Notes: generated from the sequence alone by a model not told the origin. A DNA stretch of 8,361 nt from CAYVQU01 sp964453155 (GCA_964453155.1 CAYVQU010000212.1:1-8361); one strand, 5' to 3'. Shown: positions 1-8,307, counted from the first letter of the stretch. Program-made: numbers and translations.

Positions 1-53
1 GCAGTTGTCGGTGCAGTTTTAACTGCCGTTTAAGGTTACATGCGATTGCCCTA
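1..53. repeat. Left arm of a 53-bp perfect terminal inverted repeat
   Basis: Bases 1-53 are the exact reverse complement of bases 8308-8360, and identity stops abruptly at base 54. The arm has internal structure: GCAGTT occurs at 1-6 and 13-18, and GCAGTT-TT-AACTGC at 13-26 forms a small hairpin. No transposase or recombinase lies between the arms, and the enclosed genes look chromosomal. The simplest reading is a dispersed intergenic repeat present on both sides, at which an assembly could have broken. A mobile or invertible unit is possible but unsupported. Confidence 0.9.
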
Positions 54-151
54 AAGAATTGCAAGATGCTCAGCGCTCTCGGCGGCTCTGCGGTAGGTTT
101 CATAAAAAAATTCGTCAGTTAACCAGGATGCAATGCTAACGTTCTCTATTT

Positions 152-1219
152 TTAATTTGCTTGGATGTCTTCCAGGGGCAATTCATACTGCCGCGCCGGG
201 ATGGTCCCCACTTCCGGCCATTCACCCGTCAAATGGTGGACGATCCGGGCGACGTGGATATGACAATTTTCGATGAAGTAGCTGTATTTCTGTTTGCGTT
301 CACCGCCCGCGGCCGTCCCAGCAACATAGATGCCAGGAACGTTGGTTTCCATGGTGTCGATGTTGTGTTCGGGGCCGCGGCCGGGGCCGATCAGGTTGAC
401 ACCGGCTTGCTCGAAGAGAGTCATATCTCCCACATATCCGATTTGCATTAAAACGAAATCGACCGGGTGCTCAATATGCGTGCTGTCCGCATTTTTCAAT
501 CGTGCGTGGGTGGGGGTGATCTCGACTGGGACGGTTTCGGGTAAAAACTTAATCGTTCCCAGTTCGATTTGAGCCAGGAGATCGGGCAGGATGAAATGTT
601 TGACCGATTTTTCATCAAATTCGGCCCGACGGTAACTCAGGGTTACTTCCGCTCCGGCCCGCCAGCAGCGCAAGGCGGCTTCGACGGCCGAATTCCGACC
701 CCCAACAACGAGTAATTTCTGCCGGAAATACTTATGGGGATCGACGAAATAGTGATCCACATGGGGCAGGTCTTCTCCGGGGATGTTGAGCATATTTGGG
801 CCGTGCATATCTCCAATGGCGACGACCACCTTGGATGCCAGGTATTGATTTTTGCCGGTGGGTGTCTGAGTCACTAAAAGATACGAATCAGCTTGTTTAC
901 GGATGTCTACCACTGGTTCATAGGTCTGAATCGGCAAATCAAATTGCTCAACCAACGACCGCAGATAGGCCAGATATTCTTCCCCGGTCACGCGTCCTTG
1001 GGAGGTGGAGGGGATCGGGATTCCGGCTAACTCGATTCGTTCGGTGGTGGAGAAGAAATACGTCTCGCGCGGCCACCAAGAGAGAGTGTAACCGATCTGT
1101 TGGGCATCGAATTGAATGAAACCGACTCCGGCGCGCTGCAGGGCGACCGCGAGCTCGATGCCGATGGGCCCGGCGCCGATGATGGCAACCTCGTGTTTCG
1201 GAATTTTGGGGTTTGACAT
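152..1219 (-). CDS. YpdA-like FAD/NAD(P)-dependent oxidoreductase
   Basis: The predicted product is a cytoplasmic flavoprotein of 355 aa, close in length to bacillithiol-disulfide reductase (YpdA/Bdr) relatives. The first Rossmann dinucleotide motif is GAGPIG at residues 15-20 (FAD). A second, VVGGRNSAVEAAL at about 171-183, is followed by SYRR at 195-198, which suits NADPH. A C-terminal FAD-binding stretch TNVPGIYVAGTAAGG lies at 292-306. The phrase YFVDPHKYFRQKLLVVGG resembles YpdA proteins. There is no CxxC, so it is not a classical thioredoxin reductase; only C185 and C319 are present. The cysteine that I recall in the GxGPCG motif of Staphylococcus YpdA is isoleucine here, so bacillithiol reduction is uncertain. 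I chose the ATG at 1219, which is followed at once by SNPKIPKHEVAIIGAGP. An in-frame ATG at 1255 would add an atypical 12-residue leader. The gene is divergent from ettA, with 56 bp between the start codons. Confidence 0.85.
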   Translation of the reverse strand: MSNPKIPKHEVAIIGAGPIGIELAVALQRAGVGFIQFDAQQIGYTLSWWPRETYFFSTTERIELAGIPIPSTSQGRVTGEEYLAYLRSLVEQFDLPIQTYEPVVDIRKQADSYLLVTQTPTGKNQYLASKVVVAIGDMHGPNMLNIPGEDLPHVDHYFVDPHKYFRQKLLVVGGRNSAVEAALRCWRAGAEVTLSYRRAEFDEKSVKHFILPDLLAQIELGTIKFLPETVPVEITPTHARLKNADSTHIEHPVDFVLMQIGYVGDMTLFEQAGVNLIGPGRGPEHNIDTMETNVPGIYVAGTAAGGERKQKYSYFIENCHIHVARIVHHLTGEWPEVGTIPARQYELPLEDIQAN

Positions 1220-1225
1220 GGGGGT

Positions 1226-1231
1226 ATTATA
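1226..1231 (-). promoter_or_regulatory. Candidate -10 box (TATAAT) for the YpdA-like gene, possibly leaderless
   Basis: On the minus strand a perfect TATAAT hexamer ends 6 nt before the ATG at 1219. Transcription would then begin at or next to the start codon. No Shine-Dalgarno sequence sits at normal distance; the nearest GGA is about 12 nt away. A -35 element is weak: TGCAGA at 17-bp spacing matches the consensus at three of six bases. The call rests on the -10 alone. Confidence 0.4.
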
Positions 1232-1275
1232 TCCTTTGGGGTACAATTTCTGCATTCCGATATGCGAGGTTTCAG

Positions 1276-2952
<1,677 letters not shown>

Positions 2953-2955
2953 TTA

Positions 2956-3058
2956 GGAACGCTGATGACGCAGATACGCTGCGCTAACGCTGATTTTCGC
3001 TGAATTTTTTTACATTCAATCCGCGTTTATCTGCAAAATCTGTGTTCATCCGCGTTCC
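2956..3058. repeat. 103-bp imperfect palindromic intergenic repeat
   Basis: The element starts GGAACGC and ends GCGTTCC. Its arms, about 40 nt each, are imperfect reverse complements. Variants of the short words CGCTGAT, CGCAGAT, ATCCGCG and ATCTGC recur within it, around a T-rich centre at about 3004-3011. It begins 3 bp after the ettA stop and ends 24 bp before the response-regulator ATG. Similar low-complexity palindromes built from GCGGAT/ATCCGC words are, as I recall, widely dispersed in Chloroflexota and other environmental genomes. As RNA it could fold into a long hairpin, and it may help end ettA transcription. No transposase is associated with it. Confidence 0.8.
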
Positions 3059-3082
3059 ATTTGACATTATCTTGGAATAATC

Positions 3083-3787
3083 ATGCCCAATGAAAGAATC
3101 TTAATCGTCGAAGATGAGCGCGCGGTCGCCCGCGGGTTGCAGTATGGACTTGAAAAGGAAGGTTTCGATGTCCTTTTGGCTGAGAACGGGGAAAAAGCCA
3201 TCCATTTAACTCATAACCTTGACCCCCATCTCATTCTCCTTGATATTCGCCTCCCCGATATCAGCGGGTTCGACGTCTGCCGCCAACTCCGTGCTGAAGG
3301 TGCCCAACAGCCGATCTTGATGCTCACGGCGCGGGACGAGGCCATCGACAAAGTTTTGGGACTGGAATTAGGTGCGGATGATTACGTTGTCAAACCTTAC
3401 GATCTACGCGAGTTGATCGCGCGAATTCGGGCCTTGCTCCGCCGGGCGTATGGTGATTTGTCGCAGATATCGCAAGGGGAAAAGATTGTTTTTGGGGATA
3501 TCGAAATGGATCTGGAAGGGTTGCAAGTCACCCGTGGGGGAGAACCGATCTTCCTGACTCCAACTGAATTCCGGTTGTTGCGATATCTGGCTTCCCATCC
3601 TAACCGGCCTGTCAGCCGGGAGAAATTACTCGATGAAATCTGGGGAAATGCCAACCCGGTGGGCTACGACCGCACCGTCGATGTCCACATCCGTCATCTG
3701 CGCCAAAAAATTGAATCTGATCCGGCCAATCCGAAGTGGATTGTGACGGTCAGGGGGCTGGGGTATAAATTCGAGCAAACGGAATGA
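3083..3787 (+). CDS. OmpR/PhoB-family two-component response regulator
   Basis: This 234-aa cytoplasmic DNA-binding regulator has a normal length for the family. The receiver domain (about 4-121) has the acidic pocket E10/D11, phospho-acceptor D54 in LILLDIRLPD, T82 and K104 (VVKPYD), so it should be phosphorylatable. A winged-helix effector domain follows at about 135-231. It has the family phrases FLTPTEFRLLRYL, the recognition helix RTVDVHIRHLRQKIE (197-211) and the wing VRGLGYKF. The natural partner is the histidine kinase at 5186, two genes downstream. The gene between them, not the kinase, directly follows the regulator. The ATG at 3083 gives the usual N-terminus (ILIVEDE at 6-12). Only a weak GGA (3074-3076) precedes it, 6 nt away. 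The palindromic repeat just upstream leaves little room for a promoter, and I could not assign one. The regulated genes are unknown; see the candidate site at 3814-3844. Confidence 0.95.
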   Translation: MPNERILIVEDERAVARGLQYGLEKEGFDVLLAENGEKAIHLTHNLDPHLILLDIRLPDISGFDVCRQLRAEGAQQPILMLTARDEAIDKVLGLELGADDYVVKPYDLRELIARIRALLRRAYGDLSQISQGEKIVFGDIEMDLEGLQVTRGGEPIFLTPTEFRLLRYLASHPNRPVSREKLLDEIWGNANPVGYDRTVDVHIRHLRQKIESDPANPKWIVTVRGLGYKFEQTE

Positions 3788-3813
3788 TTTTGTGATGAAA
3801 AATTTTTCCTTTT

Positions 3814-3844
3814 GTTAAGAATCCTTAACCAAATCTCAAATCTC
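3814..3844 (+). promoter_or_regulatory. Candidate OmpR-family operator upstream of the PDZ gene
   Basis: Two repeat patterns occur together here. TTAA is repeated exactly 10 bp apart (3815 and 3825); the same bases form the inverted repeat GTTAAG-AATC-CTTAAC (3814-3829). It is followed by a perfect tandem AAATCTC AAATCTC (3831-3844). OmpR/PhoB-type regulators bind direct half-sites about one helical turn apart, just upstream of or over a weak -35. This site occupies that position relative to the -10 at 3862. Binding by the regulator encoded at 3083 is an inference from context. Confidence 0.5.
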
Positions 3845-3858
3845 ACACAATATTGGTT

Positions 3859-3867
3859 TGCTAGAAT
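3859..3867 (+). promoter_or_regulatory. Extended -10 promoter for the PDZ gene
   Basis: TGCTAGAAT matches an extended -10 (TG-N-TAGAAT). At 17-bp spacing the -35 position is AATCTC (3839-3844), a poor match that coincides with the tandem repeat of the putative operator. This is expected of an activator-dependent promoter. Predicted transcription starts near 3874, about 29 nt before the ATG at 3903. The 115-bp gap after the regulator gene also argues for a separate start here. Confidence 0.5.
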
Positions 3868-3902
3868 AGTCCTTAGAAAATTCTTTTTGGATGTATTGAA
3901 AC

Positions 3903-5138
3903 ATGCAAAAACGATGGCTGATTTTAATTGGTGTGATTGCCTTTTTTCTGGTTTTGGGAATAGGTGCCGCGGCCGGGGGTGCGGTGGCCTATTTCATGCT
4001 GCGTGATGATGTCACCGCGGTGATTGCAGCCCCCAGTGGCGAGGCGGAAGAAGAAGGAATTATCATTTCCTTTGTTGAAGATAATAGTGCGGCTGCCAAG
4101 GCTGGCCTGGAACGCGGTGATATTCTCCTGGCGGTCGAGGGCGACAACGTCAATTCTTTCTTTGAGTTGATGGAAATTCTGGCGGACAAGAACCCCGGCG
4201 ATGCGGTTGAGTTGACTGTCCTGCATGGAGATGAAACTCGCACCCTGACAGCAAACCTCGATGAAAATCAGGAAGATGCTTTCCTCGGCGTATGGAGTTG
4301 TATGGGGATGGGCGGTATTCATAAAGAGGTGATCATCGAAGGTGGTCCTTTTGGCTATGAAAAAGAGTTCGAAAAAGAGATAGAGATCGTTGTGACCACT
4401 GGCGCCCGAATCTCGGAAGTTGTGGCCGACAGCCCGGCTGCTGCGGCCGGATTAGAAGCCGGAGATATTATCTTGAGCGTTGCAGGTGAAGAGCTGGGTC
4501 CCAGAACGGATCTGACCGATTTGATCCTGGCGCATGACCCCGGGGATGCTGTTATCTTGTTGATTGCCCGCGCTGATGAAGAATTCGAAACCGAAGTGAC
4601 CTTGGGTGAACATCCCGACAAAGATGGACAGGCCTTCTTAGGTGTGGGCTACGAACCCGCTATGCCTCACATGATGTTTGAAGGTGAAGATTTCTTCTTC
4701 CACGATGGACCCCATGATATGCCTCACCACTTCGGTGGCCCTGGAATGCCGGGTTTCCCCGAGTTAAATGAGTTCCCAGCCGGGGTTGAACGGGCCGTCA
4801 TCATCGGTGATGTGATGGATGGTACCCCAGCTGACAAAGCCGGTTTGCGGGTTGATGACTTGATTATTTTTGTTGCTGGTAAATCCGTTGAAGATTTCGA
4901 TTCTTTTGTCGCTGACGTTCAGTCCTATAATCCTGGTGATGATGTTGATTTCACTCTCTTGCGAAATGGAGAAGAGCTGGAACTCACTATCACCCTCATG
5001 GAACATCCCGACGATCCCGATAACGGTTATCTTGGAGTCAAAGTCACTGGTTTAATCACGATCACAATCGAAGGTGAAATGCCTAATTTCGAAAAGGATA
5101 TCGAAAAAGAGCTCCAGCTTCCTGGCGGTGATGCGTAA
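3903..5138 (+). CDS. Membrane-anchored triple-PDZ protein without a protease domain
   Basis: The 411-aa product begins MQKR followed by one hydrophobic segment (about 5-33), so it is probably anchored N-in with the rest outside. Three PDZ domains follow: PDZ1 about 52-118 (GLERGDILLAVEG), PDZ2 about 127-237 (GLEAGDIILSVAGE) and PDZ3 about 245-368 (GLRVDDLIIFVAGK). PDZ2 and PDZ3 begin with the HtrA-like carboxylate-loop motif FLGV (127-130, 245-248). A further GYLGV (375-379) near the C-terminus starts what looks like a truncated fourth repeat. There is no trypsin-like triad or GNSGGP serine motif, so it is not an HtrA protease. PDZ domains of this class usually bind exposed C-terminal peptides. 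The PDZ3 loop at 254-282 holds five His and five Met, and PDZ2 has CMGM (133-136) with H140; both could bind metal. The gene lies between a regulator and a kinase, 47 bp before the kinase, so a role as sensor accessory or envelope-stress factor is plausible but unproven. The body is strongly acidic. A weak GGA (3889-3891) precedes the ATG. Confidence 0.9.
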   Translation: MQKRWLILIGVIAFFLVLGIGAAAGGAVAYFMLRDDVTAVIAAPSGEAEEEGIIISFVEDNSAAAKAGLERGDILLAVEGDNVNSFFELMEILADKNPGDAVELTVLHGDETRTLTANLDENQEDAFLGVWSCMGMGGIHKEVIIEGGPFGYEKEFEKEIEIVVTTGARISEVVADSPAAAAGLEAGDIILSVAGEELGPRTDLTDLILAHDPGDAVILLIARADEEFETEVTLGEHPDKDGQAFLGVGYEPAMPHMMFEGEDFFFHDGPHDMPHHFGGPGMPGFPELNEFPAGVERAVIIGDVMDGTPADKAGLRVDDLIIFVAGKSVEDFDSFVADVQSYNPGDDVDFTLLRNGEELELTITLMEHPDDPDNGYLGVKVTGLITITIEGEMPNFEKDIEKELQLPGGDA

Positions 5139-5145
5139 ATTCCAT

Positions 5146-5172
5146 TAGGGGCAGGTCTTAGATCTGCCCCTA
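5146..5172. repeat. 12-bp stem hairpin between the PDZ and kinase genes
   Basis: TAGGGGCAGGTC pairs with GATCTGCCCCTA around a TTA loop, with one G-T wobble. The hairpin starts 7 bp after the PDZ stop and ends 13 bp before the kinase ATG. No T-run follows, so it is unlikely to be a complete intrinsic terminator. It resembles small GGGGCAG/CTGCCCC palindromes dispersed in related genomes. In an RNA spanning both genes it could attenuate or stabilise the message and adjust the amount of kinase relative to PDZ protein. Confidence 0.75.
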
Positions 5173-5185
5173 CCGGGAGACCCCC

Positions 5186-6799
5186 ATGTTCCACTCCATC
5201 CGCTGGCGTTTAATTTTCAGCTACACTCTTATAACCCTGCTGACCGTGGCCGTCGTTGGCGCGCTGACGTATCAGATCGTCGGCAGCTATATCGAACAGC
5301 AAGAATACAACAATCTGCGCTCGAATGCCGAAGCCGTCGCCCTCCAGGCCGAGTCCTGGCTGTGGTCGCGGGCTGGTCATTATGAACTCAATAAATTGAC
5401 GGACACTGCCGCTTTTTTAGCTGATGTGCGGGTGCGGGTGTTGGATGGGAAGGGTGAAGTTCTCTCCGATTCGGGTATTCCAGGGCAATCGGGAGAAGTG
5501 ATGTTGGTCTTGCCCTTTGGGGAAATTGGGCTCTTTCCCGAAATTCCAGGAGAAATTTCTCCTGATATGATGTTCTACTCGATCCATTCGGAAGGTTTAG
5601 AAGAAATTCCTGAACTTTGGTTGGATGGGTTCACAGATGAAGCTGTCGTTACGATTGTTCGTCGGGGAGAAGGGCCGTGGGGTGGGCATCTGACTTTTGA
5701 AGAAATCATTAAAGTAGAGGGCATGCCAATCAGCATTGAGACCAAAACAACGACTGTGATGAAACATCGCTCGGATCTGGCTGTGACGGTGCCCATTGGA
5801 ACGCCAAATTCACCGGATGGTTTTGTCGAACTAAGTGCTGCGCCAAATTTCAACGCGGGAGTCTTGGACGAACTGCGGCAAGCCCTCTTCACTGCTGGAA
5901 TCGGGGCTGTGGTTGTCGCCGGTGTTTTTGGATTGTGGAACAGTCACCGGTTGGCCGCCCCCCTCAAAAAGTTGGCCGATACCTCTGCCCAAATGGGGAG
6001 TGGAGATTTAACGGTGCGTGCCGATGTCAAATCTCGCGACGAAATTGGGGCGTTGGCTACCCAGTTCAACCAGATGGCGGCTCAACTCGAAACCAACTTC
6101 CAACAATTAGCTGCCGAACGCGATGCCCTGCGCCGGTTCATCACCGACGCCTCTCACGAACTGCGGACACCCATCACCGCCCTCAAAAATTTTAATACAT
6201 TATTGCTAGACCAACCCTCAGATGAACCCCGCGCCGAATTCCTGGCCGAAAGCCAGATCCAAATCAACCGTTTGGAGTGGATCACGGCCAACCTCCTCGA
6301 TCTATCTCGCCTCGATAGTGGCTTGAGCGAACTTGATTTCGCCAAACATAATTTTGTAGATATCATTCAAACAGTGGTTGCCAGTTTTGCCCCCCTAGCT
6401 ACGGATAAAAACATTTCCCTGGTCGCCCAATTCCCTGATAACGAGTTTCCCATTCACCTGAATTGTGACCGCCCTCGTCTTGAAATGGCGCTCTCAAATT
6501 TGGTGGATAATGCCCTGAAATTCACGCCTAAAGGCGGAGCGATATCAATTGGGATCGCGCATCAGCCTGGAATTCAAGTTTGGGTGCAGGATAATGGGGT
6601 GGGGATATCACTGGAAGATTTACCTCACATTTTCGACCGGTTCTACCGCGGCCGCGATCACGCCAAAGCGGGCAGCGGGTTAGGGTTGGCAATTGTCAAA
6701 AGTATCATGACCGCGCATGGGGGTGCGGTTGAAGTCGAAACGAATGTCGGTCAGGGTACAAAGTTCATTCTGAGATGGGAATCTGAATCTGTACTGTAA
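5186..6799 (+). CDS. HAMP-containing sensor histidine kinase
   Basis: This 537-aa inner-membrane kinase should autophosphorylate and pass phosphate to the regulator encoded at 3083. TM1 is at about 9-32 and TM2 at about 234-251. They enclose an extracytoplasmic sensor of about 200 residues that I do not recognise as a named domain. A HAMP linker (about 252-305, APLKKLADTSAQMGSGDL) leads to the DHp helix with H324 in DASHELRTPITAL. The ATPase domain has the N box NLVDNALKFTP (438-448), G1 box DNGVGI (469-474), F box FDRFYRG (483-489) and G2 box GSGLGLAI (497-504), so all catalytic boxes are intact. The start at 5186 follows GGGAGA (5175-5180) by 5 nt. It lies 47 bp after the PDZ gene and is probably co-transcribed with it across the hairpin at 5146-5172. 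The sensor and the PDZ modules would lie on the same side of the membrane, which would permit direct contact. Confidence 0.95.
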   Translation: MFHSIRWRLIFSYTLITLLTVAVVGALTYQIVGSYIEQQEYNNLRSNAEAVALQAESWLWSRAGHYELNKLTDTAAFLADVRVRVLDGKGEVLSDSGIPGQSGEVMLVLPFGEIGLFPEIPGEISPDMMFYSIHSEGLEEIPELWLDGFTDEAVVTIVRRGEGPWGGHLTFEEIIKVEGMPISIETKTTTVMKHRSDLAVTVPIGTPNSPDGFVELSAAPNFNAGVLDELRQALFTAGIGAVVVAGVFGLWNSHRLAAPLKKLADTSAQMGSGDLTVRADVKSRDEIGALATQFNQMAAQLETNFQQLAAERDALRRFITDASHELRTPITALKNFNTLLLDQPSDEPRAEFLAESQIQINRLEWITANLLDLSRLDSGLSELDFAKHNFVDIIQTVVASFAPLATDKNISLVAQFPDNEFPIHLNCDRPRLEMALSNLVDNALKFTPKGGAISIGIAHQPGIQVWVQDNGVGISLEDLPHIFDRFYRGRDHAKAGSGLGLAIVKSIMTAHGGAVEVETNVGQGTKFILRWESESVL

Positions 6800-6861
6800 A
6801 TTATATGTGATATATGGGTTCTAATCCCCGCATTCCATGATAGAATTCGGGATCAAAATTC

Positions 6862-6921
6862 AAGACCTGCCCGGTCTCAACTTCTTACTCCAGAAGTTAT
6901 CTTGTAGACTTGGCAGGTTTT
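6862..6921. repeat. 60-nt structured palindromic repeat before the MFS gene
   Basis: The outer arms AAGACCTGCC (6862-6871) and GGCAGGTTTT (6912-6921) pair fully with one wobble. A second block, GGTCT (6873-6877), pairs with AGACT (6906-6910), again with one wobble. The inner arms AACTTCT (6879-6885) and AGAAGTT (6892-6898) close a 6-nt loop. It ends in TTTT and could act as a terminator after the kinase gene, though the T-run is short and is part of the stem. AAACCTGCC/GGCAGGTTT palindromes are, as I recall, dispersed in related genomes. The rest of the 6800-6948 gap shows no other gene. Confidence 0.75.
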
Positions 6922-6948
6922 ACTATGTCTATCTGTGAAGAGAACCCA

Positions 6949-8211
6949 ATGCTACAACACCCACTATTCCATACACTGCGCAATTTAAAAGGGAACGTCA
7001 AAGCCTCGGTTTGGACGGAACCCATGTGGGGGATTCCATATATCCTTTACCAGCCCTATGCCTCCGTGTATATGTTGGCCTTAGGCGTGACCGATGCCCA
7101 GATCGGCATGATTGCCAGCCTGGGGTTGGCAATTCAAACGATCTTTGCTCTCTTGAGTGGGGTCATCACCGATAAATTTGGCCGCCGCCTGACCACCCTT
7201 TTGGCCGACCTGGCCTCGTGGAGCATCCCCACTCTGATTTGGGCCGTTGCCCAAGACATTCGTTATTTCATCGTGGCCGCAGTTTTCAATGCCATGTGGC
7301 GGATTTCGGCCAATTCCTGGACTTGTCTCCTGGTGGAAGACGCCAATGATGACGAATTAGTTCATATCTGGACCTGGATTTATATTGCCGGGCTGCTCTC
7401 AGCTTTTGTTGCCCCTCTGGCCGGGGTTTTGGTGGATGCGATTGAGTTAGTCCCCGCGGTGCGAATCATGTATTGGTTTGCCTTTGTGATGATGACCCTC
7501 AAGGGCTTTGTGCTCTACCGCTTTTCGACCGAAACCCGGCAAGGCCAAATTCGATTGGATGAATCTCGAAATCAACCCCTGTTCGCCCTACTAAAAGGGT
7601 ATGGCGAGGTGTTCAAGCGCGTTATAAAAACCCCCAAAACGCTAATCGCCCTCGGTATCATGACGGTGATGAGCATCTTTATGTTGATCAATGGGACTTT
7701 TTGGTCAATCATCGTGACTGAAAAACTAGGCATTCCCCCCGAGCATATCGCCATTTACCCTTTTGCACGTTCAATTTTGTTGCTCCTTTCATATTTCTTC
7801 TTAGTCCCTCGCCTGAACGTGACCCGTTTCCGCAATCCAATGTTAATTGGCTTTGCTGGATTCATCGTTGCCCAAATCCTATTGGTGTCCATGCCCCCTG
7901 GAAATTATATTGTTTTGTTAATCAGCGTACTGATTGAAGCCCTGAGTACGGCGATGTTTAAACCGCTGATGGATTCGCTCATCATTATCTCCATTGATCG
8001 CGAAGAACGCGCCCGGATCAACGCCATCATGGCCGTGGTGGTGATCACTCTAACCTCGCCTTTCGGTTGGATCGCAGGTCAACTCTCGGAACTTAACCGG
8101 GCGTTGCCATTCATTTTGAATATTGGTTTGTTCGTGCTGGGGTCTATTCTCGTTACCCTGGCCTGGCGATTTGCCCAAAGAGTTGAAAATAGTCACCCAG
8201 TTTCGGTGTAA
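6949..8211 (+). CDS. Major facilitator superfamily transporter, 12 TM
   Basis: The 420-aa membrane protein has about twelve hydrophobic helices: six in residues 28-192, a charged cytoplasmic loop at about 193-229, and six in 230-407. That is the MFS two-bundle pattern. The loop after TM2 carries motif A, GVITDKFGRR (71-80), with D75 and the basic G-R-R end. DREERARINA (350-359) sits at the equivalent loop of the second half. The substrate cannot be told from sequence; export of a small molecule or drug is possible but not shown. In-frame starts at 6925 (ATG) and 6910 (TTG) exist. I prefer 6949 because GAAGAG (6937-6942) lies 6 nt upstream and the TTG falls inside the hairpin repeat. The gap from the kinase and the intervening hairpin suggest a separate transcription unit. 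Confidence 0.9.
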   Translation: MLQHPLFHTLRNLKGNVKASVWTEPMWGIPYILYQPYASVYMLALGVTDAQIGMIASLGLAIQTIFALLSGVITDKFGRRLTTLLADLASWSIPTLIWAVAQDIRYFIVAAVFNAMWRISANSWTCLLVEDANDDELVHIWTWIYIAGLLSAFVAPLAGVLVDAIELVPAVRIMYWFAFVMMTLKGFVLYRFSTETRQGQIRLDESRNQPLFALLKGYGEVFKRVIKTPKTLIALGIMTVMSIFMLINGTFWSIIVTEKLGIPPEHIAIYPFARSILLLLSYFFLVPRLNVTRFRNPMLIGFAGFIVAQILLVSMPPGNYIVLLISVLIEALSTAMFKPLMDSLIIISIDREERARINAIMAVVVITLTSPFGWIAGQLSELNRALPFILNIGLFVLGSILVTLAWRFAQRVENSHPVSV

Positions 8212-8307
8212 ATGCCAAAATTTTTTCAGACCCCAGATTTGTATCATTTCAATATTTTGGGGTAAAACCCAGCATCCTGAGTAGGTCCCTAGACCGTATC
8301 GAAGGGG

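Noticed and set aside
152..1219. Thioredoxin reductase
   Set aside because: There is no CxxC redox pair; the two cysteines are far apart in sequence.
1213..1275. Upstream TTG start that would lengthen EttA by 21 residues
   Set aside because: The extension has no family similarity and overlaps the start codon of the divergent gene. The ATG at 1276 has a good ribosome binding site and the family N-terminus.
3924..4322. 132-codon minus-strand open frame opposite the PDZ gene
   Set aside because: It is antisense to clear PDZ coding sequence, with no recognisable motif.
3903..5138. HtrA/DegP-like serine protease
   Set aside because: No trypsin-like domain, catalytic triad or GNSGGP motif is present; the chain passes from the membrane anchor directly to PDZ domains.
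8230..8263. Intrinsic terminator after the MFS gene
   Set aside because: The stem is only 6 bp around a loop of more than 20 nt, and the following bases are not a T-run.
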